Positions 44,041 to 54,227 of a stretch of DNA of 64,000 bases are shown here, one piece after another. The position numbers and the translations under genes were made by a program. The DNA comes from Niebla homalea (Eukaryota; Ascomycota; Lecanoromycetes; Lecanorales; Ramalinaceae): the NCBI GenBank assembly GCA_019925105.1, contig JAHGAU010000026.1, positions 620,001 through 684,000 on the forward strand, written 5' to 3'. Each line of letters begins with the position of its first letter. Positions within the stretch are counted from its first letter, which is position 1. Below the pieces are notes generated by a model. That model did not search any database. It worked only from the letters and a program-made list of their open reading frames with translations, and was not told the origin of the DNA.

Positions 44041-45587
44041 TGAGGCAAGAATGAAGTTGACATGGCAGCGCAATTGATGTAGATACGTGAATTGAGCAAA
44101 GTTTCCATCATCCGGACGGTTAGCCACGGCTTGTGGGGGTGAGGGGTCCCTCAGTGACATTTAGCCGCAGCCTTAGCATCCGTGTTCCTCACTTCCTAAG
44201 CTGATCTATTTATACTACCTACCTAGAGTACTGGAACGTCTCAACCATACTAGAATAAGTTTGCTACTATTCGGCATCTTGTAATGATAGGATGTCCAAA
44301 TGTCTGCAAGATAGAATACTCGGATAGCCACTCACGTGAACATCAAGGATTGTCTCAACCTCATGCCTCTCCCACTCCATGTGCTCCTAGAGCGTACAAT
44401 GTGCTGTCAAAGGATCATAAAGCTGTGAGTGATTCTAAACTGTCTCTGAGTTTACTTCTCGAGCTGGATGTTATTGTACTGTATTGAAGAAGGAAAGATT
44501 ACAAAAAGCGTCAGAAGTCAGTAAGCAGAAAAGCACGTCAGGTAGCTCTCGCTCAGATCATCTTCCTCTCGAAGGTGTATTATGGTAGGGGCCTCGAGCA
44601 GGCAAAGCAGAGTGTGGGCCAACATTAGAATAATCGTGGATATTTTGTCGGGCCCACTAAGGGCGTGATTGTTGATGAAATTCGAGCAAGACGCTTGTTC
44701 CTCGCAGGGATCCTCTACGAAACAAGACCCACTCACAAGAATAACGGAGGACGTACACGCAACTCCAACCCTCCAGGTCGGTTGAGCCACTTCAGTCTAA
44801 CTCTGTTGATTTTCACACCATGAATCTTCGATTGGTGTCGATTTGGCCGAAGAGAGATTGGATGCTCCGCCTCGGTCAGGATAATAGGGCACCGATAACA
44901 AATACTTGCTGGGGATAGGTGGGAAGCGCACGAACTCATCGACTTTTTATGAATCTACCGAACGCACCCTCGCCCCAATACCAAATCCTTGATTAAGACG
45001 GATGAAAGCTGCGACTGCCCAGCCGTATGGGATGTTCAAGCCGAGCACACTTGGCCACATTTTGGGGATCTGGGAGATCGACCTTGCGGTGAGGCCGTCA
45101 ACGTGGTTTCCCTTGCATTGGTGCAGCCTGCGGAACTAGACAATGCAAGCTGTCATCCTTGACCTGCAGTAATTCCTGGTCAATCTGGCGCATGTCGATC
45201 TTGGTTGGTCTCGAGCGAGCCATTGACCACTCAAACGCAGGAGTGGAAGATTCCACGGCGCGAGCCCACGTATCTGGGCTGCACATATCACACAAAGGAA
45301 ATGATTACTAGGAATTCAACGATAAGAGAGATGCCTTGGATGCAAAAGTTGTTACCAAAGCTTCTTCGGATCTCGGCCACAGCCGCCAGGCCCAAAGTAA
45401 AGAGACCCTTGAATGAGGCGATATCATTTTCACTTGACTAAATAGTAAATCATCCGCCGCCTTGGATAGATCCTGCACCATAAGTGAGCGAGGAAAAGAC
45501 GGACTTGCTGGCTGAAGGATTCATCATCTAATGGAAATTGATCAGTCTGCCAAAATTTCATGGGTCGTACTAGTCGCTGATTAACAA

Positions 45588-45612
45588 GAACAAAGAAAGA
45601 AAGAAAGAAACA
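45588..45612 (+). repeat. GAAA microsatellite
   Basis: About five AAAG/GAAA units in non-coding DNA. Confidence 0.8.
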
Positions 45613-46524
45613 GTGAAGAATGGCAGTGTATGTGAGGAGAATGACAGGTGGCTTCCATGTGGTAGATTCCTTCTGCCATGGACGTTGAAGTTATGAATCG
45701 GCTTCGTGCATTAATCTCAGGTCTTTATATCGGAATGGGTACGTATCCATAATGCAAGGTACGGGCATGCAAAGGGAATCCTTCACAATTTGTGGGGACG
45801 GAACTTTTCTCCCGAGGGCTGCATAGGTGTCAGACCCTGTCAAAGGCAGATGTCACATAATGGCACAGCGTGGGCCAGCATGATTACCGTGTACATTGCG
45901 TAGTAATGACTGTATTTGATCAAGATATAACCAGTGACGGGTGTGGTACCAAGCCTTCTGGTCCTTTTTTTGCGAGGCCACAAGGCCTGCAGGATTGATC
46001 ATTGGACGATTTGATCGGCCAGGCCGTGTGGGTGGCGAGATGCCTTGATGCGTGATTACACAGTGAAGTTGCATGACATACAGGCGCACCTTCCTTGACA
46101 GGTACTAGCTCATGTCTCTCCCGCTTCAAGTCTGTCACACACATGGCAGCCAGAAAAAGAGCTTTCCAATTTGGGCAAGATAAGCCAATTTTTCATGTTT
46201 CCAGCCATCTGACTGGATGACAAGCGATAGGTGTGAAAAAGCAACACTGAGGCAAGGAATGGGCAAGTGGGCATGGCCGAGGCGTTTTATTTGGAACTCC
46301 CATGTCTCGGTATTGACATTATGTCGCAGTGCATGCGTCCTGATGCAGACGGCGACTGGAGGTACAGTATGAGGAGTACATTGTTGAGATGGAGATACCG
46401 TCAATATTAATGATGAACTCAGACTACTCTTCATATTTCATAGTTATTCGGGGACAACCTACAACCTAGCCTTTCTACTTGCACTAAACTTAATCACTGA
46501 ATCACATCCATGAATCAATCTCAT

Positions 46525-46537
46525 TTATCACTTATCA
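46525..46537 (-). promoter_or_regulatory. Paired GATA-factor sites upstream of the ammonium transporter
   Basis: On the minus strand this reads TGATAAGTGATAA, two head-to-tail TGATAA/G sites seven bases apart. Paired HGATAR sites are the known binding form for AreA/NIT2 GATA activators of nitrogen genes. A further AGATAAG lies near 46173. The pair is about 465 bases before the transporter ATG. Binding is inferred. Confidence 0.5.
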
Positions 46538-47000
46538 GAGCCTAGACTTTTCACTTTTGCTTGCCTGCTCCGGTCTCCCAACAGTCCCACTGTCCCACAC
46601 TCCCACATCTCCCGTACTCCGTACTATAAACGTGGATCTCCAAAACGCTATCGTCTAATCGTCTTCTCGGAACATGCTTGAGACTTGGCAAAACTTCCAA
46701 CCTTAAAGTGCCCCCCCCCAATCTCCCGCGCGAATTGGGCGCATGCGTTTGACTAACCCTCACCAAGCCTTTCATTATATCCATCTTCTTGCAATTTCCT
46801 CTCCTCCACCGCTCAACCACTCAAGCCAAGGGCCATCATCTGTTCCGACTGCACGGTCTGCTCCCGGACGGTCTAACTAGTCGACTGCAGATGTAAAGGG
46901 TCAATTGTATCTGCTGTAGGAAAGTGATCCTACCACACCATCCATCCATCTCATCAAGTAAAGGAATCCGGAGGCTGGTGAAGGCCAATTCCTCGTCAAG

Positions 47001-48775
47001 ATGGCGACGACCGTCTACGACCATGTCAGCCAAAATTATACCGAGCTCATTCCTTACAATGAGACCATGCCGACCGGTGGCAATTCCTTGACAGAGGATC
47101 TAAACGTTCACTATCAGGTATATGGACCTGTATCCTGAGGACTGGCATTGCGACACTGCTAATCACCAATCCTTAGAGTGGGGATATCGCGTGGATGCTC
47201 GCAGCCACAGCTCTCGTCCTGCTCATGATACCTGGTGTAGGGTATGTAGTCCATCGCACCCGGGCACGCGACATCAATGCGACACAGAAGAGACTGACAA
47301 TCTCAATAGCTTCTTCTACTCTGGCCTTGCTCGTCGGAAGTCTGCCCTGTCGTTGATCTGGCTAAGCATGATGGCAACGGGCGTGACATCATTTCAATGG
47401 TTCTTCTGGGGCTATTCCCTGGCCTTTTCACATTCTGCTGGCAAATACATTGGTGATCTCTCCAACATCGGCTTCAGAAATGTCCTCGCACAACCGAGTG
47501 TCGGAAGTCCAAGGATACCCGACCTTATGTTTGCAGTCTACCAGGGCATGTTTGCAGCCATCACGTATGTCTCTGACCTCTCCGAGACCTCTGCTAGGTT
47601 TCGCAAAGGCTAATACAAATGATGACTTACAGTGTCGCCCTGGCTGTAGGTGCAGTGGCTGAACGTGGCCGTATGCTGCCATGCGTCATCTTCATGCTCG
47701 TCTGGTCAACGGTCATCTACGACGCCATCGCCTGCTGGACATGGAACCCTGCAGGATGGAGCTACAGCATGGGTGGCCTCGACTTTGCTGGCGGAACGCC
47801 TGTCCATATCTCATCAGGATCTGCCGCGCTTGCCTACTCACTGATGCTGGGCAAGAGAAGGGGCCATGGGACCCACGAGCTGAATTTCCGCCCACACAAT
47901 GTCACCCAGGTCATTCTCGGTACCGTCTTCTTGTGGGTCGGGTGGTTCGGCTTCAATGCTGGGTCGGCGTTGAGTGCAAGTATGCGCGCCGTCATGGCCG
48001 CCGTCGTGACAAATCTCGCTGCTAGTGTAGGAGGTGTGACCTGGTGCCTGCTCGATTATAGGTTGGAGAAGAAATGGTCGGCAGTCGGCTTCTGCTCAGG
48101 TGTCGTCGCCGGTCTAGTCGCCATCACGCCGGGGTCCGGCTTCGTGCCTGCATGGTCCGCCATCATCTACGGCGTGCTCGCCGGCTCAGCATGCAATTAC
48201 GCCACGAAATTGAAGTTCATCCTAGGAATTGACGACTCTCTCGACATCTTCGCCGTGCACGCTATCGGTGGTCTGGTCGGCAACCTCTGTACCGGTCTCT
48301 TTGCTGCGTAAGCTACTCCATCCACCTTCCCCAACCCTTTTCTAAATCGCGCGCTAATTGGCATCATGTCTACAGGAATTACATCGCCCACCTCGACGGC
48401 TTCACCACCATCCGGGGCGGCTGGCTCAATCGCCACTGGATCCAGCTTGCCTATCAGCTCGCCGATTCCGTCTGCGGCTTCGCTTACTCCTTCGGCGGCT
48501 CCTGCCTCATCCTCTTCGTCATGAACCTGATCCCCGGCTTGAAACTGCGCGCCTCCGAAGAAGCCGAAGTGTTGGGCATGGACGATGCCGAGATTGGCGA
48601 GTTTGCGTACGATTATGTGGAGCTGACGCGGGATGTGATCAACGGGGATGCACTGGGGGATGATTCCGGGAGCAAGTACTCAGGGGATGAGGGGAGCACG
48701 GTGATGAGCCCGCACCATGAGAAGCAATTCAGCCAGAGGAGCGACGAGGAGCACTTGAATGCACGGATGAGGTGA
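47001..48775 (+). CDS. Ammonium transporter (MEP/AMT family)
   Basis: Plasma-membrane ammonium channel-like transporter. Exons are 47001-47117, 47177-47241, 47310-47564, 47633-48307 and 48376-48775; the 1,512 bases give 503 residues. About eleven membrane segments are visible. The family blocks are GDIAWMLAATALVLLMIPGV, GLARRKSALSL, FQWFFWGYSLAFS, FAGGTPVHISSGSAALAYS (first of the twin His in the pore), LWVGWFGFNAGSAL, and DIFAVHAIGGLVGNLCTGLFA (second pore His). A GFTTIRGGWLNRHWIQLAYQ block precedes the last helix, as in fungal MeaA/MepA proteins. The cytosolic tail after LKLRASEEAEVLGMDDAEIGEFAYDYVE is acidic and variable. Paired GATA sites upstream suggest nitrogen derepression. I cannot assign it to a single MEP paralogue. 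Confidence 0.96.
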
Positions 48776-49180
48776 AGGGTGGTGGTGGTGTTGGTCGGTG
48801 GATTCGTTGATTTTGTACGAATCTGTGTGGCGCACAGGACCTGCTTGGTTATTTTTGAAGCGCCTTTTTGTGGATATTTACCAGATTATTACTCTGGAAG
48901 GGGTGAGGGGAATCTCATATTCGGCTATTGGCGACGAGTCTATTGAAGCTACGAAGGTGTATCGGCGCAGGAGGGGAGGAGGAGGATACATCTGGATCAT
49001 AATCGCCACAATCATGGCTGTTTCCTTGGCGACGGCTGGACCTGACGGCATTCTCGGTCAGAAGCAGAGAGTTTTACGTCCATCAATATTAATGCAATCA
49101 AAAAGTGTCAAAAATGAACCGAGTTCAGAGACCTTGATGCCGTAGCATTGTTTCCGCCTTGTGGCTCGACCGACCTTTCC
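48776..49180. other. Tail-to-tail spacer between ammonium transporter and CUS2
   Basis: This is 405 bases between converging stop codons, with 3' UTR functions only; a G-rich stretch at 48970-48990. Nothing coding was recognised. Confidence 0.45.
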
Positions 49181-51042
49181 TCACTGGCCCTTCTTTCCCC
49201 CTTCCTCAAGCCATTCCCCAAATTGATCCAGCCGCTTGCTCTCCTCATCCCCATCGGCCTGTTCCCCTCCCTCCCCGTCCCCATCTCCTTCCATCAGAGC
49301 CTTTGCCTTCTCATTGCTCTTCCTGAACTTCTCCCCACCGTCCGCGATGTACGCCTTCACCACCATCCCCGAGAAGTGCCTCCCATCCATCACCCTCACA
49401 CATGCCTTTGCCGCCTCGGCATTGCTGTACCTCACCGATGCGACGCCCTCGGGTTCCTTGTCGAAGAGGACGACGTTTGTGACGGGGCCCAACTTCTCAC
49501 ACTCGGCTAAGTATTGTGACAACCGCGGAGTCAGCCTTTCCCATTCCAATTGGGATCGAACCCGGTCCGAACGCTATCCGGGAGGGAGAAGCCGGCGGGG
49601 GAGGGGGGCGCGCGAGGTGGGAAAAAGAAGAGGGAGGGGGGGGGGGAAGGGGGAAGAAGCCACACACCCCGTATATCCTCCTTGATATCCAAGATCGCGG
49701 CCGGATCCTCCGACAGCTCATCCAGCGTGAACATGTGCTTCAGGATGACCACCTTGTCCCAGCGCGACGAGGCCTCGATGGATTGCTGCGGGTCGTCGTC
49801 ATCCCAGTCGGCGAGCTTGCTGTTCAGCTTCTGCGTCTTCTTGATGATCTTCTTCTTCTCGCGCATGTTGCTGCTGCTCTTTTGGCCGTTCGGGCCGCCA
49901 CCGGCGCCAGGGGCTTCCTTTTGCTGCTTGTAGGAGAAGTCGGCTGGGGCGACGCGCATCGTGGGGCCCGAGCCCAGTCTGGAAAATCCTCCATCAGTCA
50001 GCCATGCATGTCGCACATGTTCCGAAGAGTACGTCAATTGTATAGAGGCGGAGAGGGGGTGTGTGCGTGTCTGACCGGAATTGTGTATCATCCAGCATCT
50101 GCACCGCCAGCTCCACGCTCTCCGCCCGGAAGTACACCACCAGCGCATCCCCCTTGAAATCCCCCTGATGGTCTGTATAGAGCTTGATGCGCGGTTTCTG
50201 GCCGTCGATCTCCTCGGCGATCATGCCGCAGCGCGAGAAGACGTGTTGGATCTCTTCGGCGTCGATGTCGGAGGGGAGGTTGGTGATGTAGACGGCGGTG
50301 TTCTTGCGCTCGGCGGCGGGTTTGATGGGGACGGGTTTTTTGGCTGGGCGGCCTCCTACTTCCTGTAGATGTAGGATGCAGATGGATTAGCCATCTTTCT
50401 ACCAGATCGCGGTGCTCCGGTGGCTTTCCTCAATCTTTCCGAAGTAGGACAGACAGTCCCGAAATCCGGGTTGTCTGATTTTTCGGGGCGGGCAGCAGTA
50501 ACATACCTCTTCGCCATTCGTATACTCATCCTTCTTCCTCTTCCTCTTGTTGGCCGCCTGCACGGGCTCGGACTCATCCACGCCTTGCACCGCATACGCG
50601 GCTCGCTGTTGTTCTAGCAGGGAATCGTCCACCTGTTCCTCCCACAACGAGCACCACACATGCCACCGATTAGAAAGTCATCCCTAACGGACATTCAAGC
50701 AAAGGTGTTCCCTTCATCGCTGCCCTCTGACAGGCAATTGGTGACTCCTGGACGGGCGGAGAAGGGGACTCGGGTGCGCGATGGCCAAAAGGTCTCATAA
50801 TGACAGGTTTCGAGGCTAACAAGGGCGGTGGATGATGGGCGTACCACGGGTATCCATCTCTTCAAGACGTCATCAAATTCGAACTCGAGCGGGTTGCCTC
50901 CCTCGTCCTCGGTCTCGAGGACGAACTTTTGGTTGAGCTTGTCGAAGGAGATGCGGGGATCGGCGTCGAAGTCTTCGGGATTCTGGGGGAAGGAGGAGTG
51001 GTTTTGTGGAGCTGGGGAGGCAGAGGGTTGGTCGTCTGCCAT
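49181..51042 (-). CDS. CUS2: U2 snRNP-associated splicing factor Cus2/Tat-SF1
   Basis: Helps U2 snRNA folding and prespliceosome assembly. Exons are 51042-50845, 50632-50507, 50362-50076, 49978-49668 and 49506-49181; the 1,248 bases give 415 residues. An N-terminal segment with FEFDDVLKRWIPVV is followed by a basic NKRKRKKDEY patch. The first RNA-recognition motif then appears (NTAVYITNLPSDIDAEEI, then KGDALVVYF). A linker contains KLNSKLADWDDDD. The second, UHM-type domain spans two exons: VVILKHMFTLDEL and DIKEDIRAECEKLGPVTNVV, then PEGVASVRYSNAEAAKACV. The last intron (49667-49507) holds long C runs on the sense strand. Identification rests on domain order and the ECEKLG and GVASVRY motifs. 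Confidence 0.92.
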
Positions 51043-51898
51043 TGTTATGACTCAACTTCAATCGTGAGGCGCGATGAGGAGCTTGAGATATAGATGACAT
51101 GTACGAGGGAGGTTAAGTCGGGATGGAAAGCTTCTCGGATATTTGATATTTGGCACGCGACAGAAGCACGTCATATTCAAACCAACTTAATTTTGCTCTT
51201 ATGCAGACAGAACTCACAGACTCTGCAGAGTCTGCCTTGCTGATCAAGGTTTGATTTTTGTGTAGGTAGTAGTATTCGATCTCTTTTCGTGAGCGATGAT
51301 GAGCTACTAATATATATAGCAATGGGAGTTCCCAAGCCGAAGCGAAGCAAATGCCAGACAGTGTCCATAATTATGTCCATGAATCGAAACCCATCGCCTG
51401 CATTTTCAATCTGGTGTTCTTTACAAGTCGGTCTCCAAACGCCATGAAGGACCTCCCTATACAGTCTAGCGACTGCAAATCGTACAGCTTAATAGACTTG
51501 ATTTAATAGATTTGATCCCAGCGCAATGCTCGCAATGCTAGAACCTTCCTTTCCTCCCCTTTACTCTGTTGATGGATACAAACCCTGGACGCCAATGTTT
51601 TTGGGAATGATGCTGCTGGGGACAATGATGATGTGAAGCCGTAGAGACATGGCGCCATGTAACCTATATGCTGTGTAATCTGACGTTGGCTGAAGCAGTC
51701 AGATCGTGAATGCAAAGCTGTGATAGCAAAATAGAATATCAGTAGAAATCAAATTGGTTTTAGTCGTCTTCGCATCGCAATATCTGTAACCGTGAAGCCA
51801 TTTTTTCGTCCCATCATTCCGCGGACACGTACTGCATGGTGCATCTTGAAGAAGATCAGTGGCTTTGCTGGAGATGGAGATGGCGGTAAAGAATCGCG
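51043..51898. other. Intergenic region between CUS2 and the Rsc7-type gene
   Basis: About 860 bases between the CUS2 start and the stop of the next minus-strand gene. It should hold the CUS2 promoter. A small imperfect inverted repeat (GACTCTGCAGAGTC) lies around 51219-51232. No coding sequence was seen. Confidence 0.45.
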
Positions 51899-54227
51899 TC
51901 AGAATCCCGAGGTGGAGGGGTAGCCACCCCAACCCTGTCCACTCGTTCCAGTGACAGGCGGTGCCCACCCCTGCATGCCACCTTGTTGCCCACCCATGGT
52001 TTGTTGAGGGTAGACTTGCTGTTGCGGATTAGGGCTTCCACTGGGGCCATGCCCTGAAGCCTGATTGTACATGCCTCTGGCCTGGCCCATCCCTCCATAT
52101 CCGCCACCCCCGCCCGGTATGCCACCCATCGCTCCATACAGGTTTCCATGAGATCCCACATTGTGCATTTGTGGGGGTGCGTGTGGAGAAGGGTGGTGGG
52201 GCGACTGCGCAGGATGATGAAGCTGCTGTTGCTGGCTGGACGGAGAGTACTGTTGCGAAAGCGAGGAGTGGTGGGAAGACACGGGCGATTGCTGGGGATG
52301 GCCTTGAGGCTGTGGCTGTGGCGGTGGATGGCCCCACAAAGGCTGCTGGGAGTGCGAATATCCATATGGGGAGGATTGAGATGCCGAATGCTGAGAGGGA
52401 TTGTACATTGACGATCGCTGAGGCGGCTGCAGATCTGGCCGCGCCGGGTTCGGCATTGATTGTCGAACGGGGGACTGCAAATGGGGATTTTGGTGCTGAG
52501 CTGGCTGTTGGTATCTTTGAGGAGACACCATCGGGGGCACCCCATGGTGAAGCATTGATTGCGGTTGAGAGGGGTTCATCATCGCACCGGAATGCAACTG
52601 GGGCGACTGAGTCATTGTTGGACTTTGATCCAGCTTCTGCTGCGCTGTTGGTACGTGAGGATCAATCTTGCGATTCCAGCTATCTCGATAGGTCTCTCCG
52701 CGGAACTTGCGCTGTGCTGAGATGGCTTTGCTGAGATCGGATGCGTTATTGGCTTGATGCATGATGTCCGGTCCCGAGCTAGCCTGTGTCCTATCTTGAT
52801 ATGGCGGTCCACTGATGTCTTGCCTTTGCCGCGCCACACTGCCATAGTCTCTGGCATCGGTCTGGATCATTGGGATTGGAATGTGATGATTCGGTGGTGG
52901 TAGTGATCCAGCCAGCTCAGGAGGCAAAGCAGCATCTCTGTAGTCTATATCCTGGTGGACCAGGCTTCCGGCTTGTTCGTTGCCAGCGGCGTTGAGGGCC
53001 GCAGCATCTCGTGCCTTTGTGGCTCCGGGCCGTTTGTCGCCGGCCATATCGTCCTCTGTGAAGCCTTGCTTTCGTGCCTTAGCCTCCCAGTAATCATCTC
53101 TTACACGCCTTCCATCAGTGATAACCCTGGCACCGAATTGACGAAACATTGATTTCGCGGTGACGATGGCGATTTGCCGTGATCGATACGAGTACGGAAG
53201 GATCTCTTGATGAATCAATTCATCCTTCTCGCTTTGTGTCGCTATGATCTTATATAACGACCGATTCTTGTTGAAGAGAAGGTAAGAGTCGCGATATCCA
53301 AGTACCCGCGCACATTCCGTTGCCAGCATGAAGAGTTTCTCGCCTCTGTTGGGAACGTAAAACACTCGCATCTTATACTCGCGCCCATCCAATGGATGCC
53401 CCATAGGGTTGACCTTCGTTTCTCCGTCCTGGTCATGTTCTCTCGGAATGTATTCGTCGCCTTCTGGCGTTAATTGATCCGTAGTATGATCTCGGACAGT
53501 AGGAAGGGCTTTGATGACTGGAGGCTTGCCTGTACTGGCTTTTGGAGCGGCGGTATGGGTCGTTGCAGCGTTGTGGTCCTGCGATACCGGCTCAGACTTG
53601 GGGGGTTTCAACGTTTCTGACTGATGTTGCCCAGTCGAACTTGATGCTGATGAGGTTTCTCCCAGACTTGCGACAGCTGTCGGTCGACCGCGCTGCTTTT
53701 TCGCCCTCTGGTTCTCTGCTTTTACGGCAAGGTCAGCTGACGTTCCCGCAGGCCTGTACCTTTGCCACCGAAGCAGGCCCATGCGACCAGGGTCGATCGT
53801 CAGTCCGCAATCGAGAGAGAACACTTACGGTCGTCACCAAGGCTTCCGCTTACGCCTTGTTCGGGCGAGCGGCTCCGCTTTCGACCCCGGGGCGTTTGTT
53901 GTGAGGTAAGGGAGGAGGCGGCGGGGAGGAGGTTTGCTGTCAAATGGAGAGCGTCAGCATGGCATTCAAAAGATGACAGGGCGGGGGAAGGGGGGGGGGG
54001 GGTTCATGAGCGCCGCCTAACAGACAGACTTGTCTGCTGGGTCGCGCGGCTGTCTGGTCGCATCGGTGGCTACCAGAAGATATGGAAGCGACAGGCAATG
54101 AGTGGAGGGAAAAATTACCGGGGGTGTTCAGCGCAGCTGGATTGATAGTTCCTGAACTATCAACCATGGTGCCTCGCATGCCATTCATTGAGGTCGATGG
54201 CGGCATGGAAGAGGTGGCCGAGTACAT
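51899..54227 (-). CDS. Chromatin remodelling complex subunit, Rsc7/Swp82 family
   Basis: Members belong to the RSC or SWI/SNF remodelling complexes. Exons are 54227-54119, 53936-53829 and 53715-51899; 2,034 bases give 677 residues. The N terminus has a basic nuclear-type patch (TPRGRKRSRSPEQ, AKKQRGRPTA). The CRC-subunit domain lies at about residues 140-280: DEYIPREHDQDGETKVNPMG, YKMRVFYVPNRGEKLFMLAT, ECARVLGYRDSYLLFNKNRS, EILPYSYRSRQIAIVTAKSM and RVITDGRRVRDDYWEAKAR. The remainder, over 350 residues, is Gln/Pro/Ser/His-rich and disordered, as in filamentous-fungal homologues. Exon 1 uses the outermost of several in-frame ATGs that I judged plausible, so the start is less certain. Intron 1 carries a long C run on the sense strand. 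Confidence 0.9.

Larger units (their letters stand above)
44041..47000. promoter_or_regulatory. 3 kb divergent region between P5C dehydrogenase and ammonium transporter
   Basis: The starts of two nitrogen-metabolism genes face away from each other across 2,960 bases. Contents seen are a GAAA microsatellite (45588-45612), a GATA pair (46525-46537), a nine-C run (46711-46719) and a C/T-rich leader before 47001. On the minus strand around 45100-45560 short open frames look partly protein-like but could not be assembled into a gene (see findings). Confidence 0.5.

Noticed and set aside
49551..49563. tRNA B-box-like GGTTCGATCCC on the minus strand in a CUS2 intron
   Set aside because: The flanking bases cannot form a T stem, and no A box or acceptor stem is found at the right distance.
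49516..50157. 213-codon plus-strand open frame across CUS2
   Set aside because: It spans two CUS2 exons and an intron with a G run; its Gly/Arg-rich translation comes from that composition.
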